Of a stretch of DNA of 45,487 nt, positions 24,112 through 33,886 are shown piece by piece (the first letter of the stretch is position 1; every line of letters starts with the position of its first letter). The notes below the pieces were generated by a model. That model saw only the letters and a program-made list of their open reading frames with translations. It did not search any database and was not told where the DNA came from. The DNA comes from Streptomyces niger (GTDB lineage Bacteria > Actinomycetota > Actinomycetes > Streptomycetales > Streptomycetaceae). Where the stretch lies: NCBI RefSeq assembly GCF_000718305.1, contig NZ_JOFQ01000035.1, positions 1 to 45,487 of the forward strand, written 5' to 3'. A program made the translations under genes and the position numbers.

Positions 24112-25644
24112 CTACTCGCCGTTCTCGTCCAGCCAGCCGAAGCTGCGCTCCACCGCCTTCCGCCACTGCGCGTACTCCCGCTCGCGGACCTCGCCCGGCA
24201 TTCGCGGCGCCCACTCCGCGTCCCGCTTCCAGTGCGCCCTCAGCTCGTCCAGGTCCTGCCAGACGCCGGTGGCCAGCCCCGCCGCGTACGCCGCGCCCAG
24301 ACAGGTCGTCTCGGCCACCACCGGCCGGATCACCGGCACGCCCAGCACATCCGCCTGATGCTGCATCAGCAGATTGTTGGCGGTCATCCCGCCGTCCACC
24401 TTCAGCGACGTGATCTGCACGCCCGAGTCCTGGTACATCGCGTCCACGACCTCGCGGGTCTGCCAGCTCGTCGCCTCCAGCACGGCACGCGCCAGATGCG
24501 CCTTCGTGACGTACCGGGTCAGTCCGGTGATCACACCCCGCGCGTCGGAGCGCCAGTACGGCGCGTACAGCCCGGAGAACGCCGGCACGATGTACGCGCC
24601 GCCGTTGTCCTCGACGCTCGCCGCCAGCGTCTCGATCTCCTCGGCGGCGCTGATGATGCCCAGCTGGTCGCGGAACCACTGCACCAACGCGCCGGTGATC
24701 GCGATCGAGCCCTCCAGGCAGTACACCGGGGCCTCGCCGCCGAGCCGGTACCCCATGGTGGTGAGCAGCCCGCTCTTCGACGGCACGGGCCGGTTACCGG
24801 TGTTGAGCAGCAGGAACGACCCGGTGCCGTACGTGTTCTTGGCCTCGCCGACGCCGTAGCAGGTCTGCCCGAACACCGCGGCCTGTTGGTCACCCAGCGC
24901 CGACGCCACGGGCACGCCCGCCAACTGGCCCACGGCCGTCCCGTACACCTCAGCCGAGGACCTGATCTCCGGCAGCACCGCCTCGGGTACCCGCATCGCC
25001 GAGAGGATCGCCGGGTCCCACTGCAACGTCGAGAGGTTCATCAACATCGTCCGGCCGGCGTTGGTCACGTCCGTGACGTGCGCCCCGCCGTCCGTGCCAC
25101 CGGTGAGGTTCCAGATCAGCCAGGAGTCGATGGTGCCGAACGCGATCTCGCCGGCTTCCGCACGTGCCCGCAGCCCGGGGACGTTGTCCAGCAGCCAGGC
25201 CGCCTTCGGCCCGGAGAAGTAGCTGGCCAGCGGCAGGCCCGTGGCGTCCCGGAACCGGTCCTGGCCGTCCGCGCCACCCAGCTCGTTGCAGAGCGCCGCG
25301 GTACGCGTGTCCTGCCAGACGATTGCGTTGTGCACCGGCTTCCCGGTCCGCCGGTCCCACAGGACCGTCGTCTCCCGCTGGTTCGTGATGCCCAGCGCGC
25401 TGAGCTGGTCCGCGCGCAGCCCGGCGTTGGCGAGCGCCCCCGCCACCACCGCCTGCACCTTCGACCAGATCTCTGTCGCGTCGTGCTCCACCCAGCCCGG
25501 CTTGGGGAAGATCTGCCGGTGTTCGCGCTGGTCGACGGCGACGATCGCACCGTCCTGGTCGAAGATGATGCAACGGCTGGAGGTGGTGCCCTGGTCGATC
25601 GCGGCGACGTACTTCGGCGTGGTCTTCGGCGTGCTGTCCGTCAT
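24112..25644 (-). CDS. glpK: Glycerol kinase
   Basis: 510 residues, the normal length for a FGGY-family glycerol kinase, which phosphorylates glycerol to sn-glycerol 3-phosphate in the cytoplasm. Diagnostic segments are [16 protein letters not shown] at the N-terminus, [15 protein letters not shown], the substrate-binding [20 protein letters not shown], and the C-terminal [26 protein letters not shown] ribosome-binding site precedes the ATG at 25644. It lies downstream of glpF in the same direction, 435 bp away. No glycerol-3-phosphate dehydrogenase gene is in the window. Confidence 0.97.
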   Translation of the reverse strand: MTDSTPKTTPKYVAAIDQGTTSSRCIIFDQDGAIVAVDQREHRQIFPKPGWVEHDATEIWSKVQAVVAGALANAGLRADQLSALGITNQRETTVLWDRRTGKPVHNAIVWQDTRTAALCNELGGADGQDRFRDATGLPLASYFSGPKAAWLLDNVPGLRARAEAGEIAFGTIDSWLIWNLTGGTDGGAHVTDVTNAGRTMLMNLSTLQWDPAILSAMRVPEAVLPEIRSSAEVYGTAVGQLAGVPVASALGDQQAAVFGQTCYGVGEAKNTYGTGSFLLLNTGNRPVPSKSGLLTTMGYRLGGEAPVYCLEGSIAITGALVQWFRDQLGIISAAEEIETLAASVEDNGGAYIVPAFSGLYAPYWRSDARGVITGLTRYVTKAHLARAVLEATSWQTREVVDAMYQDSGVQITSLKVDGGMTANNLLMQHQADVLGVPVIRPVVAETTCLGAAYAAGLATGVWQDLDELRAHWKRDAEWAPRMPGEVREREYAQWRKAVERSFGWLDENGE

Positions 25645-26079
25645 GGCGTCTCCTCAGTCGGATGACCGCAGTCGGTGAGCGTGCTGCCCGCAGCGCCAGG
25701 CTGCGGGCGGAACGACGCGGTCGGTAGGGCGTACGCGGAATACGAGGGGCGGAGCCGATGGGGGAAGGGGCGAGCCCGGGGCGTGGGACCGGGATACCGG
25801 GGGTGCCGGGTGCCGGGTGCCGGGTGCCGGGTGCCCGGTGTGCCGAGGGCGCTGGCGATGACTGTGGAGCCGGCGTGCCGAGGGCGCTGGCGAAATCGTG
25901 GAGCCGGTGGGCCCATGTGCTGGTGTGCCCATGTGCCGGTGTGCCGGTGTCCGTCGGGAACCGATGCCATCCCTGAACCGTTCTACCGGTACCTGCCGAG
26001 AACCACTGTCAACCGTGAACCGCCGTACTGCTGTCGACGGGCCTGCCGTCCTGGGACGGCCCGCGCGTACCGCTCGCTG
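25645..26079. other. glpF-glpK intergenic region with minisatellites
   Basis: The 435-bp gap carries about five copies of the 7-mer GCCGGGT at 25802-25840, then a 35-bp unit (begins GTGCCGAGGGCGCTGGCGA) duplicated at 25840-25874 and 25875-25909, and further GTGCCGGT/GTGCCCAT repeats to about 25950. No gene is supported. The size and repeats suggest glpK may have its own promoter or depend on read-through from glpF. Confidence 0.75.
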
Positions 26080-26847
26080 TCAGAAGGCCGCGTTGTAGAT
26101 CAACGCGGAGAGCACCGCCCCGATCAGCGGACCCGCGACCGGCACCCAGGCGTAACCCCAGTCCGAGGTTCCCTTGTTCGGGATGGGCAGCAGCGCGTGC
26201 GCGATACGAGGGCCGAGGTCGCGGGCCGGGTTGATGGCGTACCCCGTCGGACCACCGAGGGAGAGACCGATGCCGACCACCAACAGAGCGACGAGCAGCA
26301 CGTTGATACCCGACCCGTAGACCCCGCCGGACGTGCCCGGGATCGGCCCGATGCCGATGCCCTTGTTCTCGCCGAAGAACAGGATCGGCAGCACCAGGCC
26401 GATGGTCGCGATGATCTCGGTGGCGAGGTTCGCCACCGGCTTGCGCACCTCCGGTCCGGTGGAGAAGACGCCGAGCGTCGGCTGCGCCTTGTCCGCCTGC
26501 GAGTTCGCCGCGAACTGTGCGTAGTACGCGCCCCAGGTGAGCGCCGCACCGATGAGTGCACCGATGAGCTGCCCCGCCATGTACAGCGGCACCTTCGACC
26601 ACGGGGTGCCGCCCGCGACGGCCGAGCCGAGGGTGACGGCGGGATTGAGGTGGCCACCGGACAGCGGCGCCGAGGTGTAGGCACCGGCGAGCACGCCGAG
26701 GCCCCAGCCGAACGCGATGGCCACCCAACCGGCCGACTTCGCTTTGGAGTAGTGCAAGGTGACGGCGGCGCAGACGCCCGCGCCGAAGAGAATCAGGATC
26801 GCGGTGCCGATGATCTCACCGACGAATATGTCCCCATTGGAATACAT
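26080..26847 (-). CDS. glpF: Glycerol uptake facilitator / aquaglyceroporin (MIP family)
   Basis: About 255 residues with six membrane helices and both half-helix pore motifs: [13 protein letters not shown] in the first half and the second NPA in [14 protein letters not shown], whose following Asp (D after NPAR) is typical of glycerol-conducting rather than water-selective members. The first helix starts at [17 protein letters not shown]. The ATG at 26847 has AAGGAG six bases upstream; a longer in-frame reading to the right is not supported. It is upstream of glpK and supplies glycerol for phosphorylation. Confidence 0.95.
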   Translation of the reverse strand: MYSNGDIFVGEIIGTAILILFGAGVCAAVTLHYSKAKSAGWVAIAFGWGLGVLAGAYTSAPLSGGHLNPAVTLGSAVAGGTPWSKVPLYMAGQLIGALIGAALTWGAYYAQFAANSQADKAQPTLGVFSTGPEVRKPVANLATEIIATIGLVLPILFFGENKGIGIGPIPGTSGGVYGSGINVLLVALLVVGIGLSLGGPTGYAINPARDLGPRIAHALLPIPNKGTSDWGYAWVPVAGPLIGAVLSALIYNAAF

Positions 26848-27352
26848 CTGCGGCTCCTTGGGCCCTTGCCCGGGGCGGACCCCGGTCCTCCGTGCAGGGT
26901 GCGTACCTCTCCCATGGCTCGGCCACATGAATTCCGGACGCGCCATGGTGTTCGTACGGAGCGGAGCCGGCGGCCGTGATTCCCGCATCACCCGCCCGGC
27001 CTCCGCGATGAGCGCGCCAGTGCGGTGGGACGCCGGTGGGGCGCAGGACAACGCGCGGCGACGCCACGCGGTCGGGGGAGCCTGCGTACGGCACGCCGAC
27101 TGACACCGGAAGTGTTCACCGGCCGTCATGGAGCGTCAAGGACATGGACAGCAACGACCCGCGCCGCTCAAGGCGTACACCGCCCCGCACGCCTCCCCGG
27201 GCTCGAAACTCGCAGACCACGGGGGCGACCACCGCTCGGCAGCCCCACCCGCACGCTCCCCTCCCTGCCCGAACCGGTACCGGACCGCATCCGAACCGCG
27301 ATCGAAGGAGGCGACGTGGCCGGGCCGCGCGGCCCGGCGCTTCACGCGAGAC
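26848..27352. other. Intergenic region upstream of glpF
   Basis: This 505-bp gap contains no gene that I can support. The glpF promoter should lie here. TGACACC...GGTGTTC-like half sites (27101-27120, TGACACCGGAAGTGTTCACC) form an imperfect inverted repeat that could be a regulator site. A 20-bp perfect palindrome at 27319-27338 is treated separately. A rightward reading with Arg/Pro-rich translation begins at ATGGACAGCAACGAC (about 27143), but its composition is not protein-like. Confidence 0.55.
27319..27338. terminator. Perfect GC palindrome after the EAL-GGDEF gene
   Basis: GCCGGGCC GCGC GGCCCGGC is a 20-bp perfect palindrome starting 15 bp beyond the stop codon of the leftward EAL-CBS-GGDEF gene. 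It would form an 8-bp GC stem with a 4-nt loop. There is no T-run, as is common in Streptomyces terminators. Confidence 0.6.
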
Positions 27353-29626
27353 TCAATGCGTGGGCCGCAATTCGCCCCCGTACTTGTCTTGAAGGGAGCC
27401 CACGGGTGCCGAACCGGCCGACGGGGTCGCCGGTGCTTGGATCGAGGGGGCGCCCGGCGATGGGGACGAGGGGCTGGGCGATGCGGTCGAGGGACCGGAC
27501 GTTGCACCGGCCGCCGAGGGACCGGACGTTGTGCCGGCCGCCGAGGGCAGGCTTGCCGACTCCGAGGGCAGGCTCGCCGACTCCGATGGGAGGCTTGCCG
27601 ACGCCGCCGCTTCCGGCGCTGACGCCACTGCGTCCGGTGCTGACGCCGGTGCCGTTCGCGGTGCTGACGCCCCCGCTGCCCCCGGTGCTGACGCCGGTGC
27701 CGTTCCCGATGCGTACGCCGGTGCCGTCGCACCGGCCACTCGCCCCCGGCGAACCTCCTGGTGGGCCGATCCGAGCCGGCTGAGCACCCAACTCGCCCCG
27801 ATCAACCCCTTCGCCGCCTTCTTCAGCGGGGCCAGCGCGGCCGCGGCCGCCGCGTGGCCCGTGACCGTACCCGCCGGACACACCACCGTGGCCAGCGACA
27901 TCGTCACCGGCCTCCCGCCCGCCGACCACGGCACGTCCAGCACCGCAGCGGCCACCGCGTCCAGCCCGTCCGGATCGGTCAGCACCAGGAAGTCGTCGCC
28001 GCCGATGTGCCCCACCCGGCAGGCCGCGTCCCCGCTCGCCGCTCGGGCCAGCGCCGCGCCCACCGCTCGGATCAGTTCGTCCCCCGCCGCGAACCCGGCG
28101 CCATCGTTGACCTGCTTGAACCCGTCCACGTCCAGCCAACTCACCGCGACGGCCCGACCCTGCGCGAGCCGCCGGTCCACCTCCGCGTTGACCGCGTCGG
28201 AACCCGGCAGCCGCGTCAGCGGATTGAGCCGCACCGCCTCCTCCACCCGACTCTCCGCGAGCGCCCGCAGGATGTCCGCCAGATGCACCACCCCGATGCA
28301 CCGGCCCCGCTCGTCCACCACCGCGACATCGTCCCCTGTACGGTCCCGGTCGCCGTCCGCGATGACGTCCAGCACCTCCCACGCCGTCGCGTCGGCGCCG
28401 ACCGTACGCGGCCGGTCGCCCAGCCGCAGGGCCGGCCGGTCCGCGTACAGTGCGTGCCCGTACCGCCCGGACAGCGACAGCAGGAACCGGTTCCGGTCCA
28501 CGGCCCGTACGGGCACGCCGTCCGCGTCCACCAACAGCACCCCGGATACGTCCGGCAGCCCCGTGAGCCGGCTGCGTACCTCCTCCGCCGAGGCCGTCAC
28601 CGGCAGCAGCGCTGCCGGCTGCACGAACTGCGCCACCGGCGGTCCGGCCGTGACCCCGACGGCCTCCCCCACCCCACCGGCCTCGGACACCCCGCCGACC
28701 TCCGCCCCGGCCGACCTCGTCGTCCCGGCCGGGACGGTGGTTCCAGGCATCCCGGACGGGGCGGTGGCCCCAGCCCTCCCAGTCCTCCCGGCCCTCCCAG
28801 CTGTCCCGACCGGGACGGTCGTCCCAGTCGGTCCGGCCGTCGTCCTGACCGGCGTGGCCGAACCGGCCACCATGGCCGACGCGGACGGCGTCTGCGGGGG
28901 CACGAAAACCTCGGCCGCGGGCCGCCGCGCGGGTGGTGCGAACAGATGCCCCTGTCCGAGCTGCGCGCCGGCCAGCCGCACCGCCGCGTAACTCCGCTCG
29001 GTCTCCACGCCCTCCACCGCCAGCAACCCGCCCAACTCGTCGCAGAGCTGCCGCACCATCCGTACGACCGCTGCCCGCCCCGGCCGGACGTCCAGGTCCG
29101 CACAGAGCGAGGCGTCCAGCTTGATGATGTCCGGCGCCAGATCGCCCAGCAGCCGCAGCGGTATGTCCCCGTCGCCCACCCCGTCCGCACAGATCCGAAA
29201 GCCGTCGGCGCGCAGCTCCGCCACCGCCTCCAACAGCGCACAGGCCGGTACGTGGGTGTACGGCCCGGTCAGGTCGAGCGTGATCTCGCACGGTCGTCGT
29301 CCCGATGCGCGCACCGCCGAACGGAACGCCGTGAGTTCGGGGAACTCGGCCGCGGTGGCCGCGAACAGGTTCACCTGGAGTGGCAGCAACGTCTCACGGT
29401 GCGTGGCGTGCCGGATCGCCAGCGCGGCCAGGTCGACGTCGAGGGCGGGGGAGCGGTGGGCCTGTGCCAGCACGTCCCCGCGCTCGGGACGGGCGAATAT
29501 CTCCAGCGCGGCGACGGTGCCGGTCGTGAGGTTGACGACGGGCTGGTAGGCGAATCGGAGCTGGTCCGTCCAGGCAGGCACGCGGACAGCATGCCCCCCA
29601 CCCGCCTCCTGCGCAGCAGGGTTCAC
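27353..29626 (-). CDS. EAL-CBS-GGDEF domain protein with degenerate motifs
   Basis: About 757 residues. The N-terminal EAL-like domain (about 15-250) has FAYQPVVNL, then LEIFARPE where active enzymes have ExLxR, DGVGDGD in place of DDFGTG, KLDASL, and the late EGVET motif. A low-complexity Gly/Thr/Ala linker follows (about 265-345). A CBS-like pair (about 360-480) has [20 protein letters not shown] and [22 protein letters not shown]. The GGDEF-like domain carries GGDDF near residue 542 instead of GG[DE]EF. The last 110 residues are Ala/Ser/Pro repeats. Cyclic-di-GMP turnover or, more likely with these substitutions, a sensing role is inferred. GTG at 29581 is an alternative start; neither has a well-placed ribosome-binding site. 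Confidence 0.85.
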   Translation of the reverse strand: MNPAAQEAGGGHAVRVPAWTDQLRFAYQPVVNLTTGTVAALEIFARPERGDVLAQAHRSPALDVDLAALAIRHATHRETLLPLQVNLFAATAAEFPELTAFRSAVRASGRRPCEITLDLTGPYTHVPACALLEAVAELRADGFRICADGVGDGDIPLRLLGDLAPDIIKLDASLCADLDVRPGRAAVVRMVRQLCDELGGLLAVEGVETERSYAAVRLAGAQLGQGHLFAPPARRPAAEVFVPPQTPSASAMVAGSATPVRTTAGPTGTTVPVGTAGRAGRTGRAGATAPSGMPGTTVPAGTTRSAGAEVGGVSEAGGVGEAVGVTAGPPVAQFVQPAALLPVTASAEEVRSRLTGLPDVSGVLLVDADGVPVRAVDRNRFLLSLSGRYGHALYADRPALRLGDRPRTVGADATAWEVLDVIADGDRDRTGDDVAVVDERGRCIGVVHLADILRALAESRVEEAVRLNPLTRLPGSDAVNAEVDRRLAQGRAVAVSWLDVDGFKQVNDGAGFAAGDELIRAVGAALARAASGDAACRVGHIGGDDFLVLTDPDGLDAVAAAVLDVPWSAGGRPVTMSLATVVCPAGTVTGHAAAAAALAPLKKAAKGLIGASWVLSRLGSAHQEVRRGRVAGATAPAYASGTAPASAPGAAGASAPRTAPASAPDAVASAPEAAASASLPSESASLPSESASLPSAAGTTSGPSAAGATSGPSTASPSPSSPSPGAPSIQAPATPSAGSAPVGSLQDKYGGELRPTH

Positions 29627-29982
29627 GCGCTGTTCACGCACCCTTCCTGCGCGTAGGGAGAATGCACCGACCGACCCAGGCGATTCGGGGGAGCGGAGGA
29701 CACACACGCCCTGGGGCGTCCGCCCGTCAGGCAGCCCGTCGCGATGAGAACTCCCGAAGCCGCGCCTCGCGAACCAGCATCACACCTCACATCTCGTACC
29801 TCACGCCACATATCTCGCATCGCGGATCTCGCACGCCACTTTCCGTACTTTCCCTCTCCGACTCCACCCACCGTGTCTCTTCCTCTCCCGCGTCTCTTCC
29901 TCTGCCTGCGCCGGTGACGCGGACCGCGCCGCCCCGGTACAGTCGCCCGGCGCGATCAAGCCGTCCCACCGGGGGAGACCGC
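29627..29982. other. Divergent intergenic region between the EAL-GGDEF gene and potA
   Basis: This 356-bp gap is richer in A/T and in pyrimidine-purine steps than its surroundings. It has loose repeats of TCTCG/CACATCTCG around 29780-29830 and a duplicated GTCTCTTCCTCT at about 29873-29900. Promoters for both genes are expected; no clear hexamer pair was found. GGGGGAG precedes the potA ATG. No gene is supported. Confidence 0.55.
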
Positions 29983-31191
29983 ATGGCCGACGACCGTTCG
30001 ACGCCCGCAGCGGCGGTCCGCCTGACCGCCCTCACCAAGGATTTCGGCACCGTACGCGCCGTCGACAGCGCCGAACTCAACATCAGGAAGGGCGAGTTCT
30101 TCTCTCTCCTCGGCCCGTCCGGATCAGGCAAATCAACCCTCCTCCGCCTCATCGCCGGATTCGAAGCCCCCAGCTCCGGGCGCGTCGAACTCGCCGGCCG
30201 CGACGTCACCGCACTACCGCCCCACCACCGCGATGTGCACACCGTCTTCCAGGACTACGCCCTCTTCCCGCACATGACCGTCGAGCAGAACGTCGGTTAC
30301 GCACTCCTCGTCGCCGGCGTCCGCAAGGACGAACGCCGTGCTCGTGCCCGCGAAGCCCTCGCGACCGTACGGCTCGACGGATACGGCGACCGGCGTCCCG
30401 CGCAGCTCTCCGGCGGCCAGCGACAGCGGGTCGCCCTCGCCCGGGCCCTCGTCGACCGCCCCGGACTGCTGCTGCTCGACGAACCGCTCGGCGCGCTCGA
30501 CCTCAAGCTCCGTCAGCAGATGCAGACCGAACTGAAGCAGATCCAGCGCACCACCGGTATCACCTTCCTCCTCGTCACTCACGACCAGGAGGAGGCGCTG
30601 ACGATGAGCGACCGAGTCGCGGTCCTGGACGGCGGCCGCATCGAACAGGTCGGCTCACCCCTGGAGATCTACGATCGCCCGGCCACCGCCTTCGTAGCGG
30701 GCTTCGTGGGCATGACGAATCTGCTGCGCGGCGAGGCCGCACAACGAGTGGCAGGCCGCCCGGGCACCTACAGCATCCGCCCCGAACGCATACGCATCAC
30801 CCCTCTCGACAACACCCCCTCTCCGACACTCCCACCTCCGGCAACCGTGAAGCCCACATCCTCCCCATCCCCCACAACCCCGACGCGTCCCGCGAGCGAC
30901 TCAGGGCCCGCGGAGTCGACCCGCGCCACTGCCGTGACAGAGGCTGCCCCCATCACTGCCGTACCGGAGGCAGCCCCCACCACTGCCGTGTCAATGGAAC
31001 GCTCGGTCACCGGCCGGATCGCCGACATCGCCCACGCCGGGCCGCACACCCGCTTCCTCGTCCGGCTCGACGAAGGCGGCGACCGCCTGACCGTCCTCCG
31101 CCTGAACACCGCCCCGGCTCTGCCCCTGCGCCCCGACTCCCCGGTCCGCCTCACCTGGACCTCCGACGACGCCTACCCCGTCCCCAACTGA
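29983..31191 (+). CDS. potA: Spermidine/putrescine-type ABC transporter ATP-binding protein
   Basis: About 402 residues. Walker [10 protein letters not shown] (44-52), Q-loop [14 protein letters not shown], signature [15 protein letters not shown], Walker [13 protein letters not shown] and the H-loop VTHDQEEAL are all intact. This pattern plus the C-terminal TOBE-like part ([10 protein letters not shown], later [15 protein letters not shown]) fits the PotA/CysA class of importer ATPases. Between them, about residues 273-335, is an inserted Pro/Thr/Ala-rich stretch with a repeated [12 protein letters not shown] unit. The ATG at 29983 has GGGGGAG upstream. It is first in a four-gene polyamine importer cluster. 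Confidence 0.93.
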   Translation: MADDRSTPAAAVRLTALTKDFGTVRAVDSAELNIRKGEFFSLLGPSGSGKSTLLRLIAGFEAPSSGRVELAGRDVTALPPHHRDVHTVFQDYALFPHMTVEQNVGYALLVAGVRKDERRARAREALATVRLDGYGDRRPAQLSGGQRQRVALARALVDRPGLLLLDEPLGALDLKLRQQMQTELKQIQRTTGITFLLVTHDQEEALTMSDRVAVLDGGRIEQVGSPLEIYDRPATAFVAGFVGMTNLLRGEAAQRVAGRPGTYSIRPERIRITPLDNTPSPTLPPPATVKPTSSPSPTTPTRPASDSGPAESTRATAVTEAAPITAVPEAAPTTAVSMERSVTGRIADIAHAGPHTRFLVRLDEGGDRLTVLRLNTAPALPLRPDSPVRLTWTSDDAYPVPN

Positions 31192-31373
31192 CTCGCTCCG
31201 CTCCTCCCTCCCTCGTTCCCTTCGCTGTCAGACTGCCCCGCCAACCCTCCCGCCAGCCGCCCCGCAAGTCGCTCGGCCAGCCGCTCCGACAGGCGCACCG
31301 ACAGGCGCTCCGCCAAGAGTTGACCCGATCGATGCCCCACGCGCTCTGGTGGAGTGCGCTCTTGATCCGGATA

Positions 31374-31388
31374 CTGAGCGACGCTCAG
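31374..31388. promoter_or_regulatory. Short palindrome before potD
   Basis: CTGAGC GAC GCTCAG, a 6-bp perfect inverted repeat with a 3-nt centre, lies 40 bp upstream of the potD start. It could be an operator or a weak hairpin. The rest of the 236-bp potA-potD gap has repeated CCGACAGGCGC elements (about 31286-31310) and no gene. Confidence 0.35.
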
Positions 31389-31427
31389 CACCTGTGTCTG
31401 ACGCCGTGTGCGACGGGAGAGAACCGG

Positions 31428-32633
31428 ATGCGCAACACGAACGTGTGGAAGGCCGCCGCCGCGGCCACGGTCCTGCTACTGGCCGTCGGGTGCGGCTCCT
31501 CGGGCGGTGGTGGCGGAGGCGACGCCCGGGATGGTGGCTTCCGAGCTCCCGACATTCCCATGAAGAAATCGCTCGGTAAGGGCGAAGGACAGGTCAACAT
31601 CATCGCCTGGGCGGGCTACGCCGAGGACGGCTCCAACGACCCCAAGATCGACTGGGTCCACCCGTTCGAGAAGCAGACCGGTTGCAAGGTCAACACTAAG
31701 ACCGCTGGCACCTCCGACGAGATGGTCTCGCTGATGAAGACCGGCCAGTACGACACCGTCTCGGCCTCCGGCGACGCCACCCTGCGCCTGATCGCCTCCG
31801 GCGATGTCGCACCCGTCAACACCAAGCTCGTACCGCACTACAAGGACATCTTCGCGGGCCTGAAGAAACAGCCGTTCAACTCCGTCGACGGACAGATGTA
31901 CGGCATTCCGCACGGCCGAGGCGCCAATCTCCTCATGTATCGCACCGACAAGGTCAAGCCCGCCCCCGACTCCTGGCGAGCCGTTTTCGAAGACGCACCG
32001 AAGCACGCCGGCAAGGTCACCGCCTACGACTCGCCCATCTACATCGCCGACGCCGCGCTGTACCTGATGAAGGCCGAGCCGCAACTGGGCATCAAGAACC
32101 CGTACGCGCTGGACCAGCGGCAACTGGATGCAGCCGCCGCACTTCTGAAGAAGCAGCACGCCAACGTCGGCGAGTACTGGAGCGACTACCAGAAGGAAGT
32201 CACCGCCTTCAAGGGTGGCGACAGCGTCATCGGCACCACCTGGCAGGTCATCGCCAACCTGACCAAGGCCGAGAAGGCCCCGGTCAAGGCCGTCCTGCCC
32301 AAGGAAGGCTCCACCGGTTGGTCGGACACCTGGATGGTGTCCGCCAAGGCCCAGCGCCCCAACTGCGCGTACAAGTGGCTCGACTGGATCGTCTCACCGA
32401 AGGTGAACGCCCAGGTTGCCGAGTACTTCGGCGAGGCACCCGCCAACGCGAAGGCGTGCGACGAGACGACCGACCCCAAGCACTGCGCCACGTATCACGC
32501 CGACGACGAGAGTTACTACAAGCGCGTCCACTTCTGGACCACGCCCGTCAAGCAGTGCTTGGACGGGCGGACGACCGTGAAGTGCACCGACTATGCGCAA
32601 TGGACCCGCGCCTGGACGGAGATCAAGGGCTGA
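31428..32633 (+). CDS. potD: Polyamine-type ABC transporter substrate-binding lipoprotein
   Basis: About 401 residues. A signal peptide with hydrophobic core AAAAATVLLLAVGC ends in a lipobox (LAVG-Cys21), followed by a Ser/Gly linker, so the mature protein is a membrane-anchored lipoprotein. The fold-specific segments VNIIAWAGYAEDG, KVNTKTAGTSDEMVSLMKTGQYD and YGIPHGRGANLLMYR match PotD/PotF-type extracellular binding proteins. The ATG at 31428 has GGGAGAG upstream. It is followed after 13 bp by the first permease gene, consistent with a binding-protein-dependent importer for spermidine, putrescine or a related cationic compound. Confidence 0.93.
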   Translation: MRNTNVWKAAAAATVLLLAVGCGSSGGGGGGDARDGGFRAPDIPMKKSLGKGEGQVNIIAWAGYAEDGSNDPKIDWVHPFEKQTGCKVNTKTAGTSDEMVSLMKTGQYDTVSASGDATLRLIASGDVAPVNTKLVPHYKDIFAGLKKQPFNSVDGQMYGIPHGRGANLLMYRTDKVKPAPDSWRAVFEDAPKHAGKVTAYDSPIYIADAALYLMKAEPQLGIKNPYALDQRQLDAAAALLKKQHANVGEYWSDYQKEVTAFKGGDSVIGTTWQVIANLTKAEKAPVKAVLPKEGSTGWSDTWMVSAKAQRPNCAYKWLDWIVSPKVNAQVAEYFGEAPANAKACDETTDPKHCATYHADDESYYKRVHFWTTPVKQCLDGRTTVKCTDYAQWTRAWTEIKG

Positions 32634-32646
32634 GAGGACCAGGCCG

Positions 32647-33681
32647 GTGACCTCACCGATGCAACCCCCTCCACCAGACCCCTCGTCGTCAGACCTTTCA
32701 CCGTCAGGCCTTTCGAGGTCAGACCTCGCGCCGTCAGGGGGCTCAGCGACTGACGTCTCACCGGCTGACGTCTCACCGGCTGACGTCTCACCGATCGGGA
32801 CCTCAACAACTGACACCCCGGCGGAAGAAGCCTCCTCGGCGGCCGGCTCCCGTGCGCGAGCCCGACTGAGGCTGGCGGCGTTGCTCGCACCACCCCTTTT
32901 GTGGCTGGGCCTCGCCTACCTCGGCTCGCTCGCTGTCCTTCTGCTCTCCGCTTTCTGGACCACCGACAGCTTCACCTCCGATGTCATTCATGTCTGGAAC
33001 ACCGACAACTTCCGCACGATCCTGACCGACTCGGTCTACCGCACAATCACCCTGCGTACCCTCGGCGTGGCTGTAGCCGTCACTCTCATCGACGCCCTCC
33101 TTGCCCTGCCCATGGCCTTCTTCATGGCGCGGGTGGCGTCCGGGCGGTGGCGGCGTGCCCTGCTCGTGGCCGTGCTCACGCCCCTGTGGGCCGGCTACCT
33201 CGTCAAGGCGTATGCCTGGCGCGTCATGCTCGGCGAACACGGTCTGGTCAACGCGGTACTCGCCCCGCTGGGACTGACCGGCCCCGGCTACGGCCTGCCT
33301 GCCGTAGTCCTCGTCCTCGCCTACCTCTGGCTGCCCTACATGGTCCTCCCCGTGTTCGCGGCCTTGGAGCGGCTCCCCACCCACCATCTGGAGGCCTCCG
33401 CCGACCTCGGTGCCGGTGCCTGGCGCACCCTGCGCCTCATCGTCCTGCCCGCCGTACGCCCGGCCCTTTTCGCCGGCTCCGTTTTCACCTTTTCCCTCAG
33501 CCTCGGCGACTACCTCACCGTCCAGATCGTGGGTGGCCGCACCCAACTGCTCGGCAACGTCATCGCCTCACAGGTCACCCTCGACCTGCCGCTGGCAGCC
33601 GCGCTCTCCGCCGTACCGGTCGTGCTGATCGTCTGCTACCTGGCGGCCGTGCGGCGCGCCGGAGCCCTGGACTCACTGTGA
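32647..33681 (+). CDS. potB: Polyamine-type ABC transporter permease (PotB-like) with repetitive N-terminus
   Basis: About 344 residues. The first 70 or so are a hydrophilic Ser/Pro/Asp-rich lead containing near-repeats (SDLSPSG, SDLAPSG, then ADVSP twice), absent from usual PotB proteins. The permease core begins about residue 75 with LRLAALLAPPLLWLGLAYLGSL and has six helices. The EAA loop is EASADLGAGAWRTLRLIVLPAVRP, the motif that contacts the ATPase. The GTG at 32647 has GAGAGG upstream; a later start would shorten the repetitive lead but no better site is obvious. A 205-bp gap separates it from the second permease. Confidence 0.9.
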   Translation: MTSPMQPPPPDPSSSDLSPSGLSRSDLAPSGGSATDVSPADVSPADVSPIGTSTTDTPAEEASSAAGSRARARLRLAALLAPPLLWLGLAYLGSLAVLLLSAFWTTDSFTSDVIHVWNTDNFRTILTDSVYRTITLRTLGVAVAVTLIDALLALPMAFFMARVASGRWRRALLVAVLTPLWAGYLVKAYAWRVMLGEHGLVNAVLAPLGLTGPGYGLPAVVLVLAYLWLPYMVLPVFAALERLPTHHLEASADLGAGAWRTLRLIVLPAVRPALFAGSVFTFSLSLGDYLTVQIVGGRTQLLGNVIASQVTLDLPLAAALSAVPVVLIVCYLAAVRRAGALDSL

Positions 33682-33886
33682 CTCCCCGTATCTCACATTG
33701 CCTTTCCCCTCTGCTCCCCGTCCCGTTTTCCTTACTCACTGTGACAACGGACCGTCGAACGCCCCGGTTCCCGCATCCGACATCCGATTCCGCGCCGGAC
33801 AGCTCATCAGCGATTCCGGCTCCGACACGCGCCGCCATCCCCGGTCCCGCACCGGACCGACCTGCCGTTCGCGAGGAGGACGTGAG

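Noticed and set aside
27143..27392. A rightward reading of about 80 codons starting ATGGACAGCAACGAC between glpF and the EAL-GGDEF gene.
   Set aside because: Its translation is mostly Arg, Pro and Thr without folded character, it overlaps the antisense of the EAL-GGDEF gene end, and no good ribosome-binding site precedes it.
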